Shown: positions 41,901 through 52,012 of the stretch, piece after piece
How positions within the stretch are numbered: the stretch's first letter is position 1
Layout: every line of letters starts with the position of its first letter
Origin: Tridacna crocea
Lineage: Eukaryota > Mollusca > Bivalvia > Cardiida > Cardiidae
Direction: 5' to 3'
Assembly: GCA_943736015.1 (NCBI GenBank)
Contig: OX031061.1
Coordinates: 13,587,290-13,651,289, forward strand
Length of the DNA stretch: 64,000 nt
Position numbers and translations under genes: made by a program
The notes under the pieces: generated by a model
The model's input: the letters and a program-made list of their open reading frames with translations, nothing else
Database searches by the model: none
What the model was told of the DNA's origin: nothing

Positions 41901-42404
41901 CCTTTTCAATACGATAATAATATTTTTATTAATGCATTTAAACAAAGAATTATTGACTCTTTTTTACAAAGTTGGTACAGTGATATAGAAAGTAGCAGCG
42001 TATTGTCAGTTTTATACAAATATATAAAGCCCGAGTTCTGTTATAGTTTTTACTTAGAAAAGTGTATTCCCCGAAATTTGCGGGTAAATTTGACCAGGTT
42101 GAGACTTTCCTCTCACAGTTAGCGGGTAGAAACTGGAAGGTATGGTAGCAATAGAATCCCAAGATCCGATCGGAAATGTCTTTGTTGTAATTCGGGGGGA
42201 ATTGAAGACGAATTTCATATTGTGTTAGAATGCGAAGCATTTAGGAACCTGAGAAAACAGTTTTTAAAACCTTACTTTTACAGAAACCCCAGTATGTTTA
42301 AATTCACAAAGTTACTTAATAGCCCACAGAGATCAAACTTAGTTCGCTTATGTCAATTTATAAGTAAAGCTATAAAACACAGAAATACAATTTTATTAAC
42401 ATGA
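38975..42404 (+). pseudogene. LINE endonuclease/reverse transcriptase, one frameshift and one stop
   Basis: The protein would nick target DNA and copy the element RNA in the nucleus by target-primed reverse transcription. Segment 1 (to 39457) shows APE endonuclease motifs: IWNCNGF, LSESWCDE, GGILLYIK and VTGDFNAR. Seven A at 39451-39457, one more than the frame allows, shift the frame. Segment 2 (39549-42119, 857 codons) supplies the last nuclease motif SDHAPL, then reverse transcriptase: PIHKKGDKKDPNNYRG (residues ~367-382), FVDFQKAFDSV (~450-460, first catalytic Asp), GLRQGQINSPV (~507-517) and FADDM (~551-555). TAG at 42120-42122 ends it. The same frame then continues to a CxxC...HxxxxC knuckle (42177-42233, KCLCC and EFHIVLEC) and stops at 42404. 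Only these two lesions are seen, so the copy is relatively young but cannot be active as it stands. The clade is not certain; CR1/L2-like or related groups are possible. Confidence 0.9.
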
Positions 42405-43283
42405 TTATGTAACTTAAACTTCATCTATACTGAGTTTGTTTCATGGATTTTAAACAAGCCTCAATGAGGCTTTGTAACAGTTTTAGTCTCGAGGTGAGCA
42501 CATAATATAGAAGTTCAGCATTATGCCTATTCTTGATTTTTTAGCTAGTAGTCTTACGGAAGACGTTGAAATAGACCGGACAATGTGGATCGAAGATCGG
42601 TCTACACTTCGGTGTGGTCCGATCTCGATCCACTTTGGCCGAAAATACATCTTATTTCCCGAATCGCCTTACAGATGAAAAAAAAAAAAGAATTTTTTTT
42701 AATGTATTTGATTATTTTGTAAATCCAAATAACTAACATTAAACTTTTGTGTTGTACTGCCCGGCCATATCGATTTTTCGAACGGTGTGGATCGAGATCA
42801 TACTACACATAAAGTGCGGTCGGATCTACGGTCAACACTGTGAGATGAAATCTAATTTTCGATTTGATAAGAAAAATGAAACTGCAGCATTTGGTTTTTT
42901 CTTTTGGTTTTTACTTTTGGTTGAAATGATTGAAAACTTATTGTTTTTTACTTTTTTCCTATTAGTAGTTAAGGCGTTAATAATGATAGCTATATATTCA
43001 CTCTCCAAAGTTGGATTTAAAAGAAAAAAAAATGTACGGAAAAAAAAAAAACTTTATAGAAGTCGATTTGAAAACATTGATACAGAAATTACATCAATCT
43101 CAACAGGATCATATGATATTATTTATTTGAAAGATAGAGTAGAATTTTCCACGTCTATATGAATATACACGCAACATTTCTTGGTTTACTGTCGGTTGTT
43201 TATATTTATTATATATATATTGTATGTGACGAGATACATGTATTTGTATAAGTCAATAAAATCTATCTATCTATCTATAATTT
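42405..43283 (+). other. LINE 3' untranslated region
   Basis: AT-rich, ending in TATC repeats. It contains the imperfect hairpins GGATCGAAGATCGGTCTACA / GTCCGATCTCGATCCACTTT and GGATCGAGATCATACTACAC / GTGCGGTCGGATCTACGGTC, reminiscent of D. A 137-codon lysine- and phenylalanine-rich frame (42749-43162) has one hydrophobic stretch but looks fortuitous, since it crosses an A-rich tract. Confidence 0.6.
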
Positions 43284-43723
43284 TGAAATATCCTTAGCCT
43301 TTTACATTTAATTTCCAACATTACAATCAATTACTTCGATCTATAAATATTCATGAGCAATCAAATGGAGTAGCGCACAATCATAGGACGAACAAGCCAT
43401 GAAACGAATTGGTATTGGAACGAAAAAGTCCAGGGTCAGTAGGCAAATTTGTATCATTACGCTATTAAAAGGCTATGGGCGAGAGAAGCTATTTTCAATC
43501 AATAATAAGTACCTCAACGATCAACGATCAATTGCCTCGCCCAATGTATTTTAAAATGCCATTTCAAATTACATATTTGGGTGCCACCGAAAAACTCATT
43601 TGCCTGAGAAAGAATCAGTTAAAATGGGTTTGTTTCCTTCGGCTTTGCACAAAATAAGATACATGGTTATCAAAATTCAACATAGAACTCATAGTGGTAT
43701 TGTCTTTGACAAATACCACAAAA
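43284..43723. other. Interior of the host inverted-repeat element, right of the LINE
   Basis: No motif or repeat recognised; AT-rich with short chance frames. Confidence 0.35.
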
Positions 43724-43957
43724 AGTCATCTAAAATGACTGCCAAAATTAAGTCTGCTAGTCTATTATTAAAGATCATTTAAAATAGCCGCTGATCTAGA
43801 AATAAACAATCCAAAATTTCAGCTGGTCGAAATATAGTCATATCCTTATGCAAATGAGTTACTATTAATATAAACACGTAAACCGAAGGTAGGTCAAGAC
43901 GGCCATCCATTACGTCATCTTTGTTTACACGCAAAGTAGCCCCTATACTACTGAGGC

Positions 43958-44735
43958 TCATCCGGACAGAAAAGACATAACAAAAGAAATTGAATATAGT
44001 GGCACCTCAGCCTATCGCATCTTTTTTCTATTTCTCACCAAACAAAACTACCTGTTAGCAAGTCCAGTTTCTATAGAAATCATCGAATCATCATTTTCTC
44101 TGATCAAACATGCAACATAAGTGTTTGCTGTCAAACAGGACTAATTTTGACCACTACGACCCGGAAGCAGTTAACAGTGATGCGACACCAAGAAACATTC
44201 TAAAGGATTTGTAGGTCAAACACGGTCGATCACCATCTTGTGGCTCTGATTATAATTTTTCGGGGCCATGTGAGATTTCAATGTCGAAATCGCTTTTCAT
44301 TAAAGACGTTTTCTACGGTTTTGTGAAAATTTAATCCTTTCATAGAATTTTCTAATTCTTTTATATGTTGTGTAAAATTCAATGGCAAACTCAAAAAAAT
44401 AAAAGGTATGTCATTTTCAGTAGACTCTAGTCTCTGAGAAAGTCGATACCGCCGAAAACTTTCCTGTATTCGTCTGATCTTTTCCCCTTTAGATCTTTTT
44501 TGGAAAATGTACGTTAAGTCGATATTGTAGACTCATTCTTCGCTTCGAAACATACCGTATCCAAAATTGAAGGTATTGTACGAACGATATTCAAGTACCT
44601 TCTTTGAGAAGAGTTACTGTCTTTTATTGTCTCCCTTGAAATCGCCAAAGTGATGTGCAGAAATTACTACCGAAAACATCCTTAATATTGATGAGCAGCA
44701 AAAACTATTATTTCAATTAATTAAAACTCGTTCTT
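43958..44735. other. No recognisable feature
   Basis: AT-rich spacer between the LINE-bearing element and a C element. Confidence 0.35.
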
Positions 44736-44963
44736 TTAACCCTTTCCCTTTTAAGCCCTTGTTTTTACGTGTCTGCAGTACAAGTCTTTTGAAAACACTT
44801 TGGGAATAGGAGAAATCGCTCGTAACGAGCAATTTCTCCTTTTCCCACAGTGTTATCTACCCATTTGGAGATTTTTCTGCCATTTTTATCAAATTTGAAA
44901 TTGTCGTCTGCAAACTCTTTAAATTTGGAAGAGTCTAAAATTTGTCGTATTGGAAAGGGTTAA
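44736..44963 (+). mobile_element. Family C TTAA MITE, complete
   Basis: TTAA at both ends; left CCCTTTCCCTTTTAAGCCCT, right TCGTATTGGAAAGGG. Core AACACTTTGGGAATAGGAGA / TCTCCTTTTCCCACAGTGTT around GCTCGTAACGAGC. Confidence 0.85.
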
Positions 44964-45284
44964 AAACTTTTTACCATGAAGTCAAACTGTAACGTCGACG
45001 TAAAGTTCTGTCTCTAAAATTTAAAGTAATGTTACAAGAATTGGCCCAAGGAAACCCCTTTTGTGAAAGTGACAAGCAATTTTTCTATGCACTGGTCAAC
45101 TGTTACGTAAGATGTCAGTATGGTACCAATAGAGTTTGTCATTTTAATTTGTAGTGAACGATTTTTCAATTTTTGTTGTTCAAATAATTCTACATCAATA
45201 ATGTGACATGATCAGTGTACCCTGCGATATGGCAGTGTAGGATGTTGACCCAATTTCATATTTCTTTTCATATTTTATACAATA

Positions 45285-45975
45285 TTCTGCTAGCAATAAA
45301 TTTGCTTGTTATCTGCATGGGCATAAGGATAGTGTGTAGTATCGAGTGAAGATTTGAATATCGAAGTGGATTTCATGCTGGTAGCAGATTTGCAAAAACT
45401 AAATTGGCAAGTAGATGGTGTTTGAACTTAAATGTAGATTAGAATATCGACCTGAATTCTTGCGAGCAGCAGATTTGCCAAAAAATGCTACATTGGCAAT
45501 AAGATGGTGTACAATGCCATATGTAGATTTGAATATCAAACTGAATTTCATGCAATCAACAGATTTGCAAAAAACGCTGTATTGGCAAGGAGATAGTGTA
45601 CGGTATCGAATGAGATTTTAATATCAAACTGAATTTCATGCAGAAAGCAGATTTTCGAAAAAAATACCTTATTGGCAAGTAGATGGTGTACGTTGTCGAA
45701 TGTAGATTTTGAATATCGAACTGAATTTCTTGCTAGCAGCAGATTTGCCGAATAATATTATATTGGGAAGTAGATGGTTTACGATGTCGAATGTTTATTT
45801 GAATATCGAACTGAATTTCATGCTAACAGCAGGTTTGCCAAAACTTCTGTACTGGACTGTAATTAATGTATTAAATAGGATGTAGATTTTAGTATCGATG
45901 TTAATTTCATGCAAACAGATGATTCGCCAAAATTTCTTTGTAACACTAGTAGATGATGTACATGTACGGGACATG
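45285..45975 (+). repeat. Diverged tandem array, ~90-bp unit, about 7 copies
   Basis: Each unit has AATATCGAACTGAATTTCAT, GCAGCAGATTTGCCAAAA, TATTGGCAAGTAGATGGTGT and GATGTCGAATGTAGATTTG. Starts are near 45357, 45441, 45530, 45619, 45711, 45801 and 45893, with a weak copy before 45357. Units differ by many substitutions and small indels, so this is an old array, unlike the one at 2.8 kb. Confidence 0.9.
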
Positions 45976-46292
45976 TGGATGATGTATGATATCTTCAAAT
46001 AACATGCTACCAGCTACAGTATCATGGATCTTTTAACTTTGGTCAGTGAGGGCGGAAAAATGTCTTTGAGATCGAAGTATTACCATAAAGATTCGTGATT
46101 TTAGATTAGAAAAAAAAAGAGAAAGGGTGTAGAAAGAAATAGAGACAGGGAATAAAGAAAAGGTTGTGCATTAATTGCGTTATACAATTTCAGACACGGC
46201 AACATGCTTCCGATGTCGTTATGCGGTATTAAAAAAAATAGTCCATGCATTTCACTCGTAAATGTAATTGTGCTGATTAAATCATTAGTACA

Positions 46293-46508
46293 CAATCCAG
46301 AATTGAACGATCCCTTCGAAAAAGAAAACTTTGGAAAACATTGTGGGAAAGGAAAAATGCTGGAAACCAGCATTCTCTTCTTTCCCACAATGTTTTCCAC
46401 GCATTCAAGGGCAGATTAAATCAACTGAGCTATATTCGTTATTTCGTTTGCTAATGCCTTTTAATTCGGAGAGGTCTCAAAATTTTACTGTTTGGTAGAG
46501 AAATATTA
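46293..46508 (+). mobile_element. Family A MITE, ends decayed
   Basis: Core AAACATTGTGGGAAAGGAAA / TCTTCTTTCCCACAATGTTT around ATGCTGGAAACCAGCAT. The right half keeps TCGGAGAGGTCTCAAAATTT and ACTGTTTGGTAGAGAAA; TTAA is present only as ATTAA. Confidence 0.7.
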
Positions 46509-46768
46509 ATGCGTTTAGGACAAAAGTAATCTTAAACTTGCAAACTTTAGTCATAATGAACTGAAAATGTTTAAACTTTTTTTGTACGCGAAGAATGAAA
46601 TTTATAATTGATGTGAACCTGGGGTTATTGCTTATACGAGTAATTCTTAATTTTTCGTTCTTATCTGAGCTGAGCATAAAATTACAAACTAGATCTAATA
46701 TATCTGTAGATCTAATTTGGTGCACCCCAGAGTGGAACTTTTCAGACTTCTATTTGCTTCTAAATACA

Positions 46769-47181
46769 TTAACCCATAGGCTGCAAAGCGCGACCCACTG
46801 ACCTTTGGCAGAAAATGTAGATCCAAGATCAGACTGCACGGAGAGTAAAGTCTGATCTTGGGTGTACGCTGTCCGATATAGAGATATAGCTCCCTAAAGT
46901 ATATCTTTGACATAGCAACATCTGGGTCCATATTCACCAACCATTCTTAAGAACATTCTTTGTTTCATTCTTCAAAATCTCTTCATTGTGAAAGTAACAG
47001 AACTTCTGATTGGCTAATCCAAATGGTTTAGCCAATCAGAAGTTCTGGTACTTTCACAGTCAGAAAATCGTGAAGAATAAGGCAAAGAATATGTTTGAAA
47101 ATGGTTGGTGAATACGGACTCTGGTGTGTTACTATCGGTTTCATAGTTTCATTTTAGGTATGTAGCAGGGTAAGGCTTTAA
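46769..47181 (+). mobile_element. Family D TTAA MITE interrupted by family E
   Basis: TTAA 46769-46772 with CCCATAGGCTGCAAAGCGCG and hairpin GTAGATCCAAGATCAGACTG / AGTCTGATCTTGGGTGTACG. After the E insertion the D sequence resumes TACTATCGGTTTCATAGTTT and ends GGTAAGGC-TTAA (47178-47181). Removing E gives ~214 bp, the normal D size. Confidence 0.85.
46926..47119. mobile_element. Family E palindromic MITE, 194 bp, TCTGG duplication
   Basis: GTCCATATTCACCAACCATT to AATGGTTGGTGAATACGGAC, with TCTGG at 46921-46925 and 47120-47124. Inner stem AGTAACAGAACTTCTGATTG / CAATCAGAAGTTCTGGTACT. It has exactly the same length as the copy at 35197-35390. Confidence 0.9.
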
Positions 47182-47389
47182 TAAAAGTCTTGATGTCTCA
47201 TTGTCGCACTTCCAATAGAAATGGTGAAATTGTAACTTTTAAGGCTCGGAGCTAGATCCTGTAAACCTTGGTCACTACCAAGGTGTCCAGTATCCTTTTT
47301 TCGCCACAAGTTTGTCAACAGAAACCTTAATTCTTAGCATCGTCAAAACTAGGTGTGGGTAAAATGTAAAATTAAGTCAAATGTTCTTT

Positions 47390-47402
47390 CCCCCCCCCCC
47401 CC
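47390..47402 (+). repeat. Poly-C tract
   Basis: About twelve C in a row between TTCTTT and AATCGAAT. Confidence 0.9.
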
Positions 47403-47454
47403 AATCGAATAATTTTGTTCAAGTGAGATACAAGATTTACTTTTTTCCACATAG

Positions 47455-47641
47455 TACCGACTTTTAACGACCTTGAAGAAGGAAAAAAAGAAACATTTTG
47501 AAAACATTGTAAGAAAAGGAGAAAATGCTGGTAACCAGGTTTTGATCCTTTTCCCACAATGTTGATTTTTCAGTCACGTTTATTTTGTTGTCTGCTCTCA
47601 ATTTGGTCAAGTCAAAAAATTGTCTTTTGGTAAAGAGTTAA
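47455..47641 (+). mobile_element. Family A MITE
   Basis: CGACTTTTAACGACCTTGAA left; AACATTGTAAGAAAAGGAGA and TGATCCTTTTCCCACAATGT core with part of the right arm lost; right end CTTTTGGTAAAGAGTTAA (TTAA 47638-47641). Confidence 0.7.
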
Positions 47642-47667
47642 ATCATGCGTTTTTCGTGATATAAATG

Positions 47668-47765
47668 GTATTCGTGGTAGTGGGTCAAAGCGCCGGCCTC
47701 GTAATCATTAGGTTTCGAGTTCGATATTCAAAGGCGCAACTTAAGGACCGTGTTGGCCCACACGC
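47668..47765 (+). repeat. tRNA-derived SINE head
   Basis: CGTGGTAGTGGGTCAAAGCG (A box region) and CGAGTTCGATATTC (B box) at tRNA spacing, then AAGGACCGTGTTGGCCCACA. Acceptor pairing is poor, so it is not a functional tRNA. The 3' end is unclear. Confidence 0.5.
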
Positions 47766-48171
47766 TCGGTGTGATCACTAGTGTAGTTTCCAGGAAGCAG
47801 AATCAAGAGATATTAGTATAAGTTGCAAGGACTTGTTTCTCAATTGATGTAATTTAATTTTCAAAACTTAAAGACAATATTAAATCACGTTAGGTCAAGT
47901 GAGAAATCGGATTGTCTTTGGAATTTCAATTACATTAGAGTGGCAGAAACGCTGACAAAAAGACATAACACAGGCGTCACACACTTTTTGCATCTTTGGA
48001 ATCATGGTATCATTTATCATGAGTTTTTAAGAGCTGTCACAAATAATATTAAATTAAGTCTCAGGTCGATTGACGCCATCCCGCAAAGAAAAATACGATA
48101 GAAGGTGTCACCACTGAGTTTTTATTGTATTCAATCCAGGGTGAAATGCAGCATCTTTGACCACAGGCATT
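47766..48171. other. No recognisable feature
   Basis: Ordinary spacer; no frame or repeat found. Confidence 0.3.
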
Positions 48172-48173
48172 CT

Positions 48174-48248
48174 GTGTATGACGAACTTCGCCGTCTATAT
48201 AATGTAATACATATTACATTATAAAAGCGGCAGAGTTCGTCATACAAA
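48174..48248. repeat. Palindromic hairpin, ~75 bp
   Basis: GTGTATGACGAACTTCGCCG and ATATAATGTAAT face ATTACATTATA and CGGCAGAGTTCGTCATACA around ACAT. Arms match except for small indels near GCCG/CGGC. No second copy in the window. Confidence 0.75.
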
Positions 48249-48325
48249 GGACGCCAGTGTCTTTGGCCCTCTGCAACTTTAATTCGTAAAGGTAAGGCTT
48301 TGTTTCTTGTTTTTATGAAACGAGG

Positions 48326-48557
48326 CATGCAACACGCGAAAAGGGGCTTTTGCACATTTACGTAAGTGTCGTCTCGGATTAACCTGCGAAGTCCGCGCAG
48401 GGTAGTCGGATACGGCACTTTACGACTGCACAAGTTTTTATTCAACCGCGAAACAGAAAATTACATAAGTATACGAAAAGTATACGAAAAAACTGCACGG
48501 TCTGATCCAGGAGGACACTTTACGCAAATTTGCGAATGCCCCATTTTCGCATGTAGC
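48326..48557 (+). mobile_element. Family F composite, second copy
   Basis: GCATGCAACACGCGAAAAGG at the left; GCGAATGCCCCATTTTCGCA at the right; interior GTGTCGTCTCGGATTAACCT and ACACTTTACGCAAATTTGCG. Same architecture as 3239-3495 with one hairpin eroded. Confidence 0.65.
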
Positions 48558-48559
48558 AG

Positions 48560-49090
48560 GGCAGTATATATCCAGTGATCTACACAAAATCTAAAGAAAC
48601 TGGCATCCTAACAGTTTGCGGGTTTTTGGCTATTCCACCTGGAAAACAATTACACTTGAAATAACTGCGAGAAAAGGTATTAGTGTGGTAGAAGGTGTTC
48701 CTTACTGTTGGACAAAGGCACAAAAATAGTTCCCTAAGAAATTACAAACTTGCACTAGTTTCAACAGAAATCACCGAGTCAAAACCAGAAACACATTGCA
48801 GACTTATCCCTCTGCTTTCTCTTATAAAGTAGTGTAGTAGAAGTGATAGCTGCCAAATTTTCAAACAGTTTTAAACTGGAATACTGTTGACCACCACAGG
48901 TATTCTCTGCGGTGTTACATCATAATGCGCTAGAGAGAAAATCTGTGACCAAACACTCAAAAAGGGACCATCTGTGAATTATGTATTTCAATTAGATGAA
49001 AACAGATCAACGATAGTGCAGGTCAATTTAAGTCAATAATTCAAATATGGTTGTATAAGAAGGCACAATGACCACTGAAAATGTCATTAA
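48560..49090. other. No recognisable feature
   Basis: AT-rich; nothing supportable. Confidence 0.3.
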
Positions 49091-49094
49091 AGCG

Positions 49095-49172
49095 AAAAGT
49101 ATATCAACCCCGGTCAGCCTGCACGATTCGCGCAGTCTGACCAAGTTGACACTTTTCGCAGTTCCCAGAAGG
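49095..49172 (+). repeat. Family F hairpin
   Basis: GTATATCAACCCCGGTCAGC, CTGCACGATTCGCGCAG, TCTGACCAAGTTGACACTTT: an imperfect F stem followed by TCGCAG in place of TTGCAG. Confidence 0.55.
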
Positions 49173-49747
49173 TCCCTTTATGCGTGATGGGTCACAAATA
49201 ATCTTATTCCCGATTGCATAATCTGGTGCCAATTGCCTCTATTGACTGTATTACAATATGTACAATTTTGTGAGTGCATTTTTTTTTTTATCTTAGAAGA
49301 GCTTTTAACCAAATTGTTGCCACGATAAAAGTGTTTGGGTTCGGTTTATAGGATTAAACAAGTGAGTTTTTGCAAAGCAATCTAAAACTCGCTCTCAACA
49401 TAAGAGACTTATTTTCTCCTTTTTTGCCCCTCCCCACATATAAAAAAAAATGCTGACAAAGCTGTAACTATTCTTTTTGTGTGTGCGGAAGAAAACATTC
49501 AGTCATAGACTGTAGACAAAGGAAATCATGAAAATGTATTCTTTATGTTGTAATTCTAGAATAAAGAATCAAGTCTTTAAGACACATGAAGGATTAATTG
49601 TTGAAACACAGAAGTAAGTATGTGAAGATAAGTGACCATATCTAAGAAATAGACGGAAAAACATCCTGTCGAAAACATAAATAGCCTGCTGTAACAAAAA
49701 CTTTCCGATTCGTCAGAATATATGAACATTTTACTATACTATCCCGG

Positions 49748-49895
49748 GTGTTAATCAGCATTTTCTCTTTTTCCCACAATGTTTTCTATTCAAAAGACAA
49801 ACTCCATCATTTGAGTCGGATTTGATAAGTTGTCTGCTAATGGATTCAATTTGAACATGCCCATAGTTTTGTTGTTTTGTAAGAGAGTTACTGAT
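49748..49895 (+). mobile_element. Family A MITE, 5'-truncated
   Basis: Starts in the middle of the hairpin (AATCAGCATTTTCTCTTTTT, CCCACAATGTTTTC) and continues through AGTTGTCTGCTAATGGATTC to GTTGTTTTGTAAGAGAGTTA. The left half is missing. Confidence 0.65.
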
Positions 49896-50093
49896 GTCTG
49901 AAAAAACTTTGAGTCGTGCATTGGCAAAACGGGGCAAAACTAGGGTTTAATGCATTTATGTGATACATTGTACCAAGCAAGCCATCACATAATTATGGAT
50001 CTAGAGTAGTCACACTTTGTTAACAACCGGCCTTAATCTTGAGGTGGTCTAACAGCGCAAGATTTCGGCCAAGTTCAGCTTCTGTTTGTTTCT

Positions 50094-50095
<2 letters not shown>

Positions 50096-50128
<33 letters not shown>

Positions 50129-50512
50129 ATTGATTCATTCATTCATTCATTCATGGATTAATTGATAGATTGATTGGTTGATTGATTTATGAATGGATGG
50201 ATGGATGGATGGATGGATGGATGGATGGATGGATGGATGGATTGATTGATTGATTGATGGATGGATGGATGGATGGATGGATGGATGGATTAAATGATTG
50301 ATTGATTGGTTGGTTGATTGATTGATGGATAGATGGGTGAGTGGGTGGGTGGGTGGATGGATGGATGAATGGATGGATGGATGGAGTGAGTGTGTGTGAG
50401 TGAGTAAGTGGATGGATGGATGGATGGATGGATGGATGGATGGATGGAGTGAGTGTGTGTGAGTGGGGAAGTAATTGAGTGAGTAAGTGAGTGAACAAGT
50501 GAGTGAGTGAGT
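50096..50512 (+). repeat. Compound tetranucleotide microsatellite
   Basis: Blocks of (GATT)n, (CATT)n, (GGAT)n and (GAGT)n, with a GGATGGAGTGAGTGTGTGTG unit occurring twice (about 50380 and 50443). On the minus strand this translates into long HPSI/THSL repeats, which are not evidence of a gene. Confidence 0.95.
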
Positions 50513-50549
50513 GATTTCTCGCCTTGTGCTAGCAAAACTGAGGACATAC

Positions 50550-50628
50550 ATAAATATGTTAGTTATCGTGATATGACTGAAACATTGTTGAAAGCGACAT
50601 AAAATAGCAATCAATCAATAAACCACTA
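50550..50628 (+). repeat. SINE/LINE 3' tail, decayed
   Basis: TTATCGTGATATGACTGAAA, CATTGTTGAAAGCGACATAA and AATCAATCAATAAACC correspond to the tail at 18421-18500. It directly follows the microsatellite. Confidence 0.5.
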
Positions 50629-50768
50629 AACCTAGAGTAGACGTCGTCTTTACACTGGTCACTTGAGGAGTTTTGAATGTGGCATTAGGTCGATAAATAC
50701 TGGGAAATCGTGAATAGGTGCAAACACCGTCGCTATATACCTGAAAGGAAAAACGCTTTGAAGACGGC

Positions 50769-51005
50769 GAAAACCCTTTCCAATTCGCCTGAATTTTAGA
50801 CTTGTCAAAATTGAAAGCATTTTTAAAACACAAATCAGGTGTTGCTCTTATAAATGTAAATGTCTTTGAAATGGTAGAAAACATTTTGGAAAAAATGAGT
50901 AAATGCTGGTTACCAGCATTTTCTCATTTTTTCCACAATGTTTTTCAAAGACCTTCTCCTCTGGGGTTGTTAAAACAAGGAATGGTTTGGTGAGGAGCTT
51001 AATAG
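50769..51005 (-). mobile_element. Family A MITE
   Basis: CCCTTTCCAATTCGCCTGAA left (TTAA lost); core AACATTTTGGAAAAAATGAG / CTCATTTTTTCCACAATGTT with matched AAAATGAG/CTCATTTT changes; right GGTTTGGTGAGGAGCTTAA. Confidence 0.75.
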
Positions 51006-51535
51006 GTGACGAATAAAAGTATTAAAAGGAGCGTGGGCCTTTTTCATCATTAAACAGTCACGATTTGTCCGCCGTGGAAATTACAAGTGATAAAAAATTA
51101 CTTAACGTTTGCATCGGCCTCTACCTTGAAATTGAGTCCAATGGATATTCTGAAACAACACGACATTTCATTATTTCCTGCTGATCAACCCAGCCCTGAG
51201 AGCAGCGAAACTAAATACGCTGGCTTTTGACCTACATTTAGGTACTGAGAGCAAATGAATGATCAGAAATTTGTGATTGGTCAAAAATGCGGACAAGTTT
51301 ATTCTAAGGGTCCCTGCGGTCAAAGATGTAAACATTTATATTCTCAAGACCCCTGTCTTTTTGATAATAATTTTATGCAGTCTATTTGTTTTACAGATAT
51401 TTCCTTTTTGTATGAATCTTTGTCGTTTTTGGAGGAAAAAGATGTAATATACTAAATAATTATTAGAATCAAATTTTGTACTTATAGGCCTATGGGCAAG
51501 ACCCGAACATTACTTGAACATTATGTGTGCAAAAT
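51006..51535. other. Spacer with one short frame of unknown nature
   Basis: A 66-codon frame at 51255-51455 has four cysteines near its start (VYSKGPCGQRCKHL) but no recognisable domain, and nothing around it supports expression. Confidence 0.2.
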
Positions 51536-51539
51536 GTGT

Positions 51540-51760
51540 CCAGGTTCGGATTCAACAACCAATCTCAAGAATACTCATGTTTTTATTCTATATTTGGAAA
51601 GTAACACACTTTTTGATCGGCTAGACCAATTGGTTCAGCCAATTAGAGGCTTTGTTATTCTACTCTCAAAATTTAGAGAAAGAAAAATGAAAAGGAAAAA
51701 AATCTTAAGAATAAGTCCAAGAATGTTCTTAGACTGGTTAGTGAAAAACAGACCGAGTTC
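51540..51760. mobile_element. Family E element, diverged
   Basis: GATTCAACAACCAATCTCAA, AGTAACACACTTTTTGATCG, GACCAATTGGTTCAGCCAAT, AGAATGTTCTTAGACTGGTT. Order and symmetry match E, with many substitutions and an A-rich expansion in the right arm. Confidence 0.6.
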
Positions 51761-52012
51761 AAAATACAAATTAAAGGTTAAATGTGAATGGCTGAAAATG
51801 GTAGAATACAAAAAAAGTTTTTGTCTATTTCACATATTCTGCAACTTGATTTCATGTTTTCTAATTCTTCAATTGAAGGCGGAAGCAGTAGTTACCTAGG
51901 TTACCCGCACTCTAGTTACCTAGGGAAACAGCGCGTGCCATTCAACCAGAGGGACGTATGATGTAATTTACGTGCATTTTTACCCTACATTTCTCGGGTT
52001 CAACAAAATATT

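Larger units (their letters stand above)
38975..43283 (+). mobile_element. APE-type LINE (non-LTR retrotransposon), nearly full length
   Basis: One coding region (endonuclease, reverse transcriptase, CCHC end) is followed by an ~0.88 kb 3' region that ends in AATAAAATC and (TATC)n at 43256-43280. The 5' end is uncertain: a stop codon lies just upstream of the first recognisable endonuclease residues, and no promoter or ATG is clear. The 3' region carries two D-like hairpins (about 42570-42648 and 42775-42850). No target duplication could be identified by eye. Confidence 0.85.
38035..43952. mobile_element. Inverted-repeat element that hosts a LINE
   Basis: AGTAGTATAGGGGCCACTTT at the left and its inverse AAAGTAGCCCCTATACTACT at the right begin ~230-255 bp arms (38035-38290 and 43724-43952). 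Paired blocks: TAGTAACTCATTTGCATATA / ATGCAAATGAGTTACTATTA and TCTAGATCAGCGGCTA / TAGCCGCTGATCTAGA. Similarity is roughly four in five bases by eye. Without the LINE the element would be ~1.6 kb. A smaller inverted pair lies inside it (38283-38325 against 38735-38770). Confidence 0.7.

Noticed and set aside
42749..43162. 137-codon frame in the LINE 3' region as a membrane protein
   Set aside because: Phe/Leu-rich and Lys-rich stretches come from T- and A-rich DNA; no start context or conservation visible.
50147..50614. Long HPSI/THSL-repeat frames on the minus strand
   Set aside because: Direct translation of a GGAT/GATT/GAGT microsatellite in several frames.
51492..51899. 135-codon frame as a gene
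   Set aside because: Its centre is a diverged family E palindrome.
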